Assembly (NCBI GenBank): GCA_946631535.1
Contig: CAMPAF010000112.1
Coordinates: forward strand, 1-8,984
Source: an uncultured Verrucomicrobiota bacterium
GTDB taxonomy: Bacteria > Verrucomicrobiota > Kiritimatiellia > RFP12 > UBA1067
Direction: 5' to 3'
DNA: 8,984 nucleotides
The position numbers and the translations under genes were made by a program. Position 1 is the stretch's first letter. The number at the start of each line of letters is the position of its first letter. The notes beneath the pieces are model-generated. The model had not been told where the DNA came from, did no database searches, and saw only the letters and a list, made by a program, of their open reading frames with translations. Of the stretch, positions 1-6,507 are shown piece after piece.

Positions 1-13
1 GATGCTCGTCCCG

Positions 14-319
14 TTACTTCGCGAGGACGGCGACCTTGACGGCCTTGGCGAGGGTGAACTTCACCACCTTGCACGCGGGCTTCTTGATCGTCGCGCCGGT
101 CTGCGGGTTGCGGACCGTGCGGGCGCCCTGCTTCTTGATGCGCAGCTTGCCGAAATCGAGGAGCTTGTAGCCCTTCTCTTCCTGCTTCGCACCCTTCACC
201 GCGAGGTCGAACAGCTTGTCGCAGACGGCGATCGCCTGCTTCTTGCTGATGCCAGCGGCTTCGGCCAGAGCGGCCATGACTTCACCCTTCTTGGTCGGAA
301 CGACTTCTTTCTTTGCCAT
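14..319 (-). CDS. HU-family nucleoid DNA-binding protein
   Basis: This 101-residue protein matches the HU/IHF histone-like family, small basic dimers that bend and compact DNA in the nucleoid. The helical part holds AALAEAAGISKKQA at about residues 16-29. The beta-arm region follows, with DFGKLRIKK and then RNPQTG at about residues 91 to 97 counted loosely from the sheet, the RNPxTG being the tip motif whose proline intercalates into DNA. A lysine-rich N-terminal extension of several residues precedes the usual HU start, and the usual GFGxF is DFGKL. The start is supported by a Shine-Dalgarno stretch AAAAGGAAA about 11 nt upstream. The stop lies 13 bases from the window edge, so no terminator can be judged. 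It has its own promoter and a terminator separates it from the symporter gene, so it is probably an independent housekeeping gene. The family call is firm; HU versus IHF-like specificity is not decided. Confidence 0.92.
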   Translation of the reverse strand: MAKKEVVPTKKGEVMAALAEAAGISKKQAIAVCDKLFDLAVKGAKQEEKGYKLLDFGKLRIKKQGARTVRNPQTGATIKKPACKVVKFTLAKAVKVAVLAK

Positions 320-368
320 TTTTTTGTTTTCCTTTTACGCGCAAGGGGAAATCCCTCGCAACGCCAAT

Positions 369-397
369 AGAATAGCGGTTTTTACGTTGCGGCGCAA
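369..397 (-). promoter_or_regulatory. Predicted sigma-70-type promoter of the HU gene
   Basis: On the minus strand a -35-like TTGCGC (392-397) is followed after exactly 17 bases by a -10-like TATTCT (369-374). Transcription would begin near 362, giving a leader of about 43 nt that contains the purine-rich ribosome-binding stretch at 328-336. The element lies between the terminator of the symporter gene and the HU start. Both hexamers are imperfect, so this is a moderate call based on spacing and position. Confidence 0.5.
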
Positions 398-418
398 GTG
401 GGAAAATGAAAAAACCTC

Positions 419-449
419 AAAAAAATCAGGCACCGCAGAAAACGGCTCC
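419..449 (-). terminator. Imperfect intrinsic terminator overlapping the symporter stop codon
   Basis: Read on the minus strand, GGAGCCG (443-449) can pair with CGGTGCC (429-435) around a 7-nt loop, with one A-G mismatch and one G-U pair. The stop codon TGA (426-428) follows, then a run of seven T (419-425). The stem therefore lies inside the last codons of the symporter gene, and the T-run begins straight after the stop. Position and T-run support termination here, while the mismatch lowers confidence. Confidence 0.5.
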
Positions 450-2063
450 GATCGCCCACATGAAGACGAAGATCGCGAGCGAGACGACGAACGTCCAAAG
501 GACGCCCATTCCGACATCGCGACCGTTCGCGCGAACGCGCTTCATGAAGTCGTCCAGCACCTCCGGCGATTCTGGCTTTGTGGCGAAAGTGGCCGCAAGC
601 CAAGCCGCAGTGGTCACGCCGATCGTCAAGAGAAGACGATGCCAGAAGAGCAACTTCACGTCAGACACAGACGGCCATGCGATCTGGAAGAACACCGCGC
701 ACACTATCGACACCGCCATCGCCACTATCTCTGTCCATGCGTTGATGCGCATCCAGAACCACCGCAGCAAAAACACCGCGCCCGTGCCCGCACCGATCAT
801 CACGAGGAGATCGAAGCCAGCCTTCGCGTCGGCGATGAACGGCACGAGCAGACATCCCGCCGCCATCAACGCCACCGACGTCGCGCGCGCCACCACTATC
901 AGCTCGCGACCGCTCGCGTCCTTTCTCACGAAACGCTTCCACACGTCGTTCGCGACGTAGTTCGAGCCCATCGATATCTGGGCCGCGATCGTGGAGAAGA
1001 GCGCGCCCATCAGCGACGCCGCCACAACGCCCAGCCACCCTGCCGGCACGAACTTGATCATCGCCGGATACGCCATGTCGTTGCCCACCAGCTTAGGGTC
1101 CACGCCGGGGAACGCCTGGCGTATCGATTCGAGGTCTGGAAACACGACGATCGACGCGAACGCCACGATGTACCACGGCCAAGGGCGAAGCGCGTACTGG
1201 ACCACCTGCGCGAACAGCGTTCCGCCGAGCGCGTGGTTCGGCGTCCTCGCCGTGAGCATGCGCTGCACGATGTAGCCGCCGCCGCCAGGCTCACTGCCGG
1301 AATACCACACGTTCCACCACTGGATCGCCACGGGAATCACGAACACCGCCACGAGCGTGTCAGTGTCCTTGAAATCCGGCAGGAAGTTCAGCCTGGAGAC
1401 TACGGCCGCGTTCTTCATGAGCGCGGCGTAGCCGCCCACCTCGGGCGCTGCCACGCCGTACACCATCACTGCAACCGCACCCACCATGATGACTGTGAAA
1501 AGGTAGAAGTCCGCGTATATCGTCCCGCGTATGCCGCCGATGGTGGAGTAGAACACGCTAGCCACCGCGGTTACGGCAAGCACCACCCACGCGGGAACGC
1601 CGAAGAGAACCGTCCCCAGCTTCACCGCGCCCAGCAACACAGTAGCCATCACGAGGAGGTTGTACACTACGCCCAGATACACGGCTCGGAACGCCCGCAG
1701 GAACGCCGCAGGCTTGCCGGAATATCGCAGCTCGTAGAATGCGATGTCGGTCGTCGCGCCTGAACGATACCACAGCTTCGCGTACACGAACACCGTCAGG
1801 ACGCCGCCCGTTAGGAACGACCACCACGCCCAGTTGCCGGCGAGCCCGTTCTCGCGGATGAGCTGAGTGAACAGGTTGGCCGAGTTCGTGGACGTCATCG
1901 CCGCGACCATCGAGATGCCGATCAGCCACCAAGGCATGGAGCGTCCGGACTGGAAGAACTCCGACGACGTCTTTGACGTCTTGCGGTTGGACAGAACTGG
2001 AATCGCCAGCAGGATGGCGAAGAAGACGGCGATGGCTATCCAGTCGGCAAGCGCGAATTTCAT
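426..2063 (-). CDS. Sodium:solute symporter family (SSS) transporter
   Basis: A 545-residue inner-membrane protein with about 13-14 hydrophobic segments, the usual size and topology of the sodium:solute symporter family (TC 2.A.21), which couples Na+ entry to uptake of sugars, polyols, organic acids or similar solutes. Family-like features are AAMTSTNSANLF (about 54-65) in an early helix, YSTIGGIRGTIYADF (172-186), the ALRPWPWY segment (291-298), and LMGALFSTIAAQIS (351-364), which corresponds to the helix whose Ser/Thr hydroxyls bind Na+ in relatives. It ends in a hydrophobic segment (about 517-541). The frame is open to 2135, but ATG 2063 is chosen because purine-rich GAAAGAG lies 6 nt upstream and the first helix starts there; the longer form would overlap the previous gene and add a non-membrane tail. 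It lies 19 nt downstream of the EEP-phosphatase gene, so it is probably cotranscribed and may import that enzyme's product. The substrate cannot be read from sequence. Confidence 0.9.
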   Translation of the reverse strand: MKFALADWIAIAVFFAILLAIPVLSNRKTSKTSSEFFQSGRSMPWWLIGISMVAAMTSTNSANLFTQLIRENGLAGNWAWWSFLTGGVLTVFVYAKLWYRSGATTDIAFYELRYSGKPAAFLRAFRAVYLGVVYNLLVMATVLLGAVKLGTVLFGVPAWVVLAVTAVASVFYSTIGGIRGTIYADFYLFTVIMVGAVAVMVYGVAAPEVGGYAALMKNAAVVSRLNFLPDFKDTDTLVAVFVIPVAIQWWNVWYSGSEPGGGGYIVQRMLTARTPNHALGGTLFAQVVQYALRPWPWYIVAFASIVVFPDLESIRQAFPGVDPKLVGNDMAYPAMIKFVPAGWLGVVAASLMGALFSTIAAQISMGSNYVANDVWKRFVRKDASGRELIVVARATSVALMAAGCLLVPFIADAKAGFDLLVMIGAGTGAVFLLRWFWMRINAWTEIVAMAVSIVCAVFFQIAWPSVSDVKLLFWHRLLLTIGVTTAAWLAATFATKPESPEVLDDFMKRVRANGRDVGMGVLWTFVVSLAIFVFMWAIGAVFCGA

Positions 2064-2082
2064 GGCAACTCTTTCTTTTCCG

Positions 2083-3801
2083 TCAGCGGACGAGGTTCTT
2101 GCGTATGGCCGCGATCTCGGCGTTCGACAAGCCAAGCGTGTTGCGCACGTAGGCGGCGAACTTCTCGGCGAGCGTCGCGCCGGGATATGTCTTGATCCGT
2201 GCGACGATGTCGGCGAAGTTGGCCGAGCCGCGGTTCATGCGGGTACGAAGGCCGAAGATCGCGAAGCTCGTCAGCTCGTAGTCGATCGCGAGATCGGCCT
2301 CCGACGCGCCGCACAGTCCTTCCAGGATGAACGCCACAGTTCCCGTGCGGTCGGCCCCGCCCCAGCAGTGCATGTACACGGGGTAGTTCTTCTCGTCGGC
2401 GAACACGCGCATGACGGCGGCATACTCGTTCGTCTGGTCGTACATGCGCATGTAGGGACGGATAACCGCGTCCACGAGCTGGACGCCCGCTCCCAGAACC
2501 GACTGCGTCACGCATGCGCCTCGCGACTTCTCGTCGAGGGCGCGGAAATCTAGGTCGGTGCGGATTCCGAGGTCCTTGAGCAGCACCTTCTTGCCTGCGG
2601 TCCCGATCTTGAGCTTGTGGTTGCCGACCTCGTTCAGCTCGGTTCCGCGGTAGACGCGCCCTTCCCGCAACCCGGTCCAGCCGCCGATGTCGCGCACGTT
2701 GCGCGCGCCCGGCACGTGGATCCAACGCACGAGGTCGCCCTGCCGCGGACGGTCCAGCGTGTCCGCCTCGTATCCCACGAAGAGGTGCACGATCGTGTTC
2801 GTGTACGCGGCGAACGCGGGCGTGGCGTACATCGCGCGTGCCATCTCCACGAACCGCGTCGTCGGCGACCCGGGGATGACGCGCTCCTGCGCGTCCGTAA
2901 ACTCGAAGTCCGCCGTCACGGGCGAGTGGTCGGAAACATCGATCTCGGGCTTGCCGACCCAGATGTGGTGGCGCAGCGCGCGGATGCCGGGAGAGAAGAG
3001 GATGTGGTCGATGGACATTCCCGGCACGTCCTCCGCCGTCGGACGGAGCGCCCCGCGGAACACGCCGTCCTTCCCGCGCACGGGATAGCCGTGATGCGAG
3101 CGGTGCGTCGAACGATCCGGCGCCACGTCCGCCGCGTTATGGTAGCCGGCGAGGCGGAACACCTCGTGCGCGAGCGATCCGGGGCGGCAGTTCAGGTCGC
3201 CGCCGCCGATCACCGGCAGCTCGCCCCACTTCCGGCGGATCGCCGCCACACGGTTCAGGACGTGGCGCGCGTTCAACTCGCGGATCGTGTCGCTCTCCAG
3301 TCCGTTGCCCTGCCACCAGAAATGCGTCGCGAACGCGATGAACCGCCGTCCACTTTCGCGGTCCTCGAGCACGCCCCACGTCACGCTCTTCTCGGCCTGG
3401 AGCGAGAGGTGGAAGAAATCAAGGCCCGAGTCGAGCATCTTGAGGCGCGACTTCCGGTAGAGTAGCGGTTCGTGGTTCACCCAGTTCGGCGGACGGTATC
3501 CGTCGGGCGCGCCCGCGCGGCGCAGCGCCTCCTCCTCGTCCCCGCGCACAATCCCGAACTCGGCGGCAAGGTGTTCGAAGAGCGGCGTGCCGTCCCACCA
3601 CGCCAGCGCGACTTCCTGGAGGGAAATGACGTCCGCATTGCACTTGACGATCGATTCCTCCACTCCTGCCGAACGCGCTTCGGGCGGCATGCCTTCTTTC
3701 TCGCCGTAGCCGTAGATGTTGAACGAGAGGAACCGCAGGGGGGCGGCGACGGCCGTTATCCACAGGCCGACCGCAATTAGGAAGAATGTCGTTTTTCTCA
3801 T
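2083..3801 (-). CDS. Exported EEP-domain phosphoesterase fused to a tyrosine-phosphatase-like domain
   Basis: A 572-residue protein with three parts. Residues 1-20 form a Sec signal peptide (RKTT, hydrophobic core, AVA-A), predicting a periplasmic or secreted protein. Residues about 22-301 are an endonuclease/exonuclease/phosphatase domain with its metal and catalytic residues in order: N28 (SFNIYG), E63 (LQEV), H160 (ATHF), D202 and N204 (GGDLN), D265 (IDHIL), D291 and H292 (SDHSP). Residues about 360-572 are a Y_phosphatase3/PtpB-like domain with NVRDIGG (368-374), VYRGTEL, LGIRTDLDFR and the CX5R loop HCWGGADRTG carrying C479, D484 and R485, then DYELTSF. Both active sites look intact. EEP enzymes cut phosphodiesters (nucleic acids, sphingomyelin, inositol phosphates); the second domain would remove phosphomonoesters. 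The start is ATG 3801; later ATGs would remove N28. There is no ribosome-binding site, because a promoter core lies 6 nt upstream. The symporter gene follows after 19 nt. Domain calls are strong; the substrate is unknown. Confidence 0.9.
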   Translation of the reverse strand: MRKTTFFLIAVGLWITAVAAPLRFLSFNIYGYGEKEGMPPEARSAGVEESIVKCNADVISLQEVALAWWDGTPLFEHLAAEFGIVRGDEEEALRRAGAPDGYRPPNWVNHEPLLYRKSRLKMLDSGLDFFHLSLQAEKSVTWGVLEDRESGRRFIAFATHFWWQGNGLESDTIRELNARHVLNRVAAIRRKWGELPVIGGGDLNCRPGSLAHEVFRLAGYHNAADVAPDRSTHRSHHGYPVRGKDGVFRGALRPTAEDVPGMSIDHILFSPGIRALRHHIWVGKPEIDVSDHSPVTADFEFTDAQERVIPGSPTTRFVEMARAMYATPAFAAYTNTIVHLFVGYEADTLDRPRQGDLVRWIHVPGARNVRDIGGWTGLREGRVYRGTELNEVGNHKLKIGTAGKKVLLKDLGIRTDLDFRALDEKSRGACVTQSVLGAGVQLVDAVIRPYMRMYDQTNEYAAVMRVFADEKNYPVYMHCWGGADRTGTVAFILEGLCGASEADLAIDYELTSFAIFGLRTRMNRGSANFADIVARIKTYPGATLAEKFAAYVRNTLGLSNAEIAAIRKNLVR

Positions 3802-3807
3802 GCCAAC

Positions 3808-3818
3808 ATTATACCAAA
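3808..3818 (-). promoter_or_regulatory. Extended -10 promoter, predicted leaderless transcript
   Basis: The minus strand reads TTTGGTATAAT, with a perfect -10 hexamer TATAAT (3808-3813) preceded by TGG, the extended -10 pattern TGnTATAAT. No recognisable -35 lies about 17 nt upstream, as is common for extended -10 promoters. Only six bases separate the hexamer from the ATG at 3801-3799, so a start seven bases past the hexamer would fall on the A of that ATG. The same 11 bases occur at 8388-8398. Confidence 0.7.
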
Positions 3819-3838
3819 GATTCGCTCGGCGGCCCCGG

Positions 3839-6493
3839 CTATTTCGCCAATGGGACTAGGCGCAGCTCGTGCGGCTTCATCGTTGTGCGCGTCCAGACGC
3901 CCTTCCAGCGGTAGGCGATCTTCTGTTCGTAGGCCGTCGCGTTCACGAACATGAGAGCGCGCGTGCCGTCCGCCGCCTCCCACGCCGTGCCGAAGACCGT
4001 CGGCTTCACGTTGTCGATCTCCGTGCCCCGGAAGTTCTCGTGGTAGGCGACCGATTCGCAGTCGATCTTCGGCGGATGGAGCTGACGCCCGTGCGCGAGC
4101 CACTTGCGGCCCTCGCCGCGGTAGAGCCGAATCCAGCGCTCGACGAAGGCGAGCATCTCCTTCTTGTCGTCGGAATTGGTACGGGCCACCGGACGGAAGG
4201 TCCCATCCGGGAGTTTCTCCTCAAATGCGATGCCGTCGGCCAAGAACGACGTGCCGCCATAGGCGTCCAGCATGAAACGGAGGTTCTGCGCACCCTTGCC
4301 GATCGTGAATTCGCGTGAAACCCGCTTCCATCCCTCGCGCGCGGGCGGCACCTTGAGCGAACAGCCGCCGAACGACTTGTACTTCCCTTTGACGGGCGTG
4401 ATGGCGCTGACGGTCAGAGCGTTGTTCCGGTTGTCCTTTTCGCCCTTCAGCCAGGCCGAAACGCGGTAGGTGGTCCCTTCCTTCCAGAACGTGTCGATCG
4501 CGATGCTCCGCGCCACCTGTTTCCGCGCGCCATCCGTCGCCACGCGGAGCGCCTGCTTCCCCTCGGGCGCGCCGCCCGCCACGATCTCGTGCGTCTCCGG
4601 CTTCTCCCAGAAGCGCGCGCCCTGTCCACCCAGGCACAGTTCCTCGAATCCGCCGTTCGCGAAGAGGCTGCCCGGATCCTTCTCGTAGTAGTCCGTGGTC
4701 GTGGGCAGGCGCGGCATCTGCCCGTCGGCCGCGCAGAATGCCATCCAGAACCAGCGCGAATACTGTTCGGAACCGCTCTGGAACGGCGGCACGTACTCGT
4801 GGTAGAGGTAGTTCCACACGCTCGCCCACTCCGGCCCGGGCCAGCGGCAGTTGCGGTAATCGGCGAAGGCGTAGATGTCGTTGAAGTACTCGTGCATCTC
4901 CTCGAAGGAGAACATCGCGCCGGGGTTGATCTTCCGCATTTCCGCGAGCATCGTCTCGAACTGGTGGCGCTGGGCGTGCATGTGCCAGCGGCCGGGGCCG
5001 GGCTTGTGTCCGTGCTTCGTGGACCAGCAGGTGCGCACGCGCGCACCCACGTCCTGGTCGGCCTGCACGAGGTCCGCGCCGCGCTTCACGAGCGCGCAGG
5101 CGATGTCCTTGTTCCACCAGTCGACGGTCCACGGGTCGCCGGGGCACATCGTGGCCGAGTTGCCGCCGCCCAGCCAGCCGAGGTTGTCGAGGCGCACCTT
5201 GCCGTCGGGATCGAGGACGGCGTGCGGCGCGGCGCGCTCCCAGAAGTCCTTCGAGAAGTCGAGGCGGAAGGTGCCGTCGTCCTTCTTCCCCACCTGCACG
5301 TTCCAGTGGTGTCCGCCCGGCCACGGCCAGAAATGGCCGCCCGCCGCCTTCACCCAGCCCATCATCTCCGCGAACTTCTCCTCGCTTGGATAGATGGGAA
5401 AATACTCGGTGGTGATCCAGTCGCCGTGGTGTTCCCAGCCAATCAGGATGCTCAGCAACGGCGCGTCCGGGAAATGCTTCTTCCAGTAGTTCTCGAGCCA
5501 GTTCTTCATGAACGCGGGCTGGTCGAACCAGGCGCGGTTGAATTCCATGACGACGGGCGCGTCGCGCGTCCACTGCGGCAGGAATTCGGTTTTCTCAAGG
5601 AAGGTCTTCTTGCACCAGAACTGCTTCTTCGCCCACGCCTTGTAGAGGTCGGCCGCGTCGTACCAGGTGGTCTCCTCGCCGTCGGGGTTCGCGAAGCTGC
5701 GCAGGAGGATGTCGTAGGGCTGCGCGTCGGCCGTCTCGGAATACTCGAAGCGGCTCCAGCGGAAGAGAAAGTCGCCGCCGTAGTAGGTGCCGTCCGGACG
5801 GTCCTTCCGCCACCAGCGGTCCATCAGCAACTCCTTCTCGTTGCCGTCGGCGTCCTCCGCCATCGTGTAGAGACCGCCGCCGTCGTCGTAGAAGCAGCCG
5901 AACTGTGCCACGAGGTTACCGGGCGAATGCCCCATGTGGCGGCTGCGCCAGTATTCGCGGTTCGGGTTCATCGGATAGCGCACGAGACCGCCGTGGCCCG
6001 TGCCCATCACGATCGCGTCGTCCGTGGGCGTGGTGCCGAGGCACTCGTTCATCGCGAAACGGGGGAACTGCGTCTCCACGAGCGCCCAGCCCTTCTTCGG
6101 CGTCACGGTGATCCGGCAGCGGATCGCGGGATCACCCGGCTTCGCGAGGAAGGTGGCCACGGCCTTCTCGACGGCCGCGCCTGCGTCCTCCCACGTGAGC
6201 TCGATGCCGCCCGCCACCGCGCGCGCCGCGTACCGTTTCGACTGGTTGGCGCGAATGATCGCCGTCTCCGCGAACGCGTCCGTCTTGCACGCCTCCACTT
6301 GCCAGAGCGGGGAATCGACGTTGCGCGGCGAAACGAATTCCTGCCCCCGCCGGTCCACGAGATGCGCGAAACGCCCCTTCTCGGCGTCGCTGAAGACCGC
6401 CGTGAGCGTGGTCGACGAAATTTCCGCCGCGTACGAACAGACTGCCGCGCCCAGAGCCACGGACGCGATGATGCCTTTGCAACGTGATTGCAT
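3839..6493 (-). CDS. Exported DUF6259-like putative glycoside hydrolase with carbohydrate-binding-like insertion
   Basis: An 884-residue protein with a Sec signal peptide (1 to about 23, ending SYA-AE; the cysteine there does not fit a lipobox). Residues about 24-290 look like the beta-sandwich that precedes the barrel in this class. Residues about 310-600 resemble a TIM-barrel catalytic region of DUF6259 type, rich in Trp and His (WPWPGGHHW, 389-397). LVQADQD (475-481), with D479 and D481 at the end of a predicted strand, and FSFEE (528-532), with E531/E532, are candidate catalytic acids. Residues about 609-758 (FANGGFEE through FLADGIAFEE) resemble a jelly-roll carbohydrate-binding module of CBM4/9 type. 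The C-terminus (about 778-884) combines a helical part with a small beta domain. ATG 6493 is chosen over the longer frame because AAGGAG sits 7 nt upstream and the signal peptide begins there. It lies 14 nt after the GH99-like gene, probably in the same operon. The family assignment is from memory of sequence style; substrate unknown. Confidence 0.75.
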   Translation of the reverse strand: MQSRCKGIIASVALGAAVCSYAAEISSTTLTAVFSDAEKGRFAHLVDRRGQEFVSPRNVDSPLWQVEACKTDAFAETAIIRANQSKRYAARAVAGGIELTWEDAGAAVEKAVATFLAKPGDPAIRCRITVTPKKGWALVETQFPRFAMNECLGTTPTDDAIVMGTGHGGLVRYPMNPNREYWRSRHMGHSPGNLVAQFGCFYDDGGGLYTMAEDADGNEKELLMDRWWRKDRPDGTYYGGDFLFRWSRFEYSETADAQPYDILLRSFANPDGEETTWYDAADLYKAWAKKQFWCKKTFLEKTEFLPQWTRDAPVVMEFNRAWFDQPAFMKNWLENYWKKHFPDAPLLSILIGWEHHGDWITTEYFPIYPSEEKFAEMMGWVKAAGGHFWPWPGGHHWNVQVGKKDDGTFRLDFSKDFWERAAPHAVLDPDGKVRLDNLGWLGGGNSATMCPGDPWTVDWWNKDIACALVKRGADLVQADQDVGARVRTCWSTKHGHKPGPGRWHMHAQRHQFETMLAEMRKINPGAMFSFEEMHEYFNDIYAFADYRNCRWPGPEWASVWNYLYHEYVPPFQSGSEQYSRWFWMAFCAADGQMPRLPTTTDYYEKDPGSLFANGGFEELCLGGQGARFWEKPETHEIVAGGAPEGKQALRVATDGARKQVARSIAIDTFWKEGTTYRVSAWLKGEKDNRNNALTVSAITPVKGKYKSFGGCSLKVPPAREGWKRVSREFTIGKGAQNLRFMLDAYGGTSFLADGIAFEEKLPDGTFRPVARTNSDDKKEMLAFVERWIRLYRGEGRKWLAHGRQLHPPKIDCESVAYHENFRGTEIDNVKPTVFGTAWEAADGTRALMFVNATAYEQKIAYRWKGVWTRTTMKPHELRLVPLAK

Positions 6494-6500
6494 GTGACTT

Positions 6501-6506
6501 CTCCTT
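6501..6506 (-). promoter_or_regulatory. Strong ribosome-binding site deciding the start of the DUF6259-like gene
   Basis: AAGGAG on the minus strand lies seven bases before ATG 6493 and one base after the stop codon of the GH99-like gene. It rules out the longer open frame beginning at 6610 and suggests that ribosomes finishing the upstream gene can reinitiate here. Confidence 0.85.
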
Positions 6507-6507
6507 G

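Noticed and set aside
216..1763. Plus-strand open frame of 515 codons over the HU and symporter genes
   Set aside because: Its product is dominated by Arg and His with no recognisable domain, and it crosses the HU promoter and the terminator. It is a shadow of the symporter gene.
2064..2135. Longer N-terminus for the symporter starting at 2135
   Set aside because: It would overlap the end of the fusion phosphoesterase gene and add a charged 24-residue tail before the first membrane helix. ATG 2063 has a purine-rich ribosome-binding stretch.
4589..6487. Long plus-strand open frame of 632 codons opposite the DUF6259-like gene
   Set aside because: It is antisense to a gene with signal peptide, family motifs and a strong ribosome-binding site. 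Its composition (Arg, Val, Ala, Glu, His rich) is what GC-rich codon bias produces on the opposite strand.
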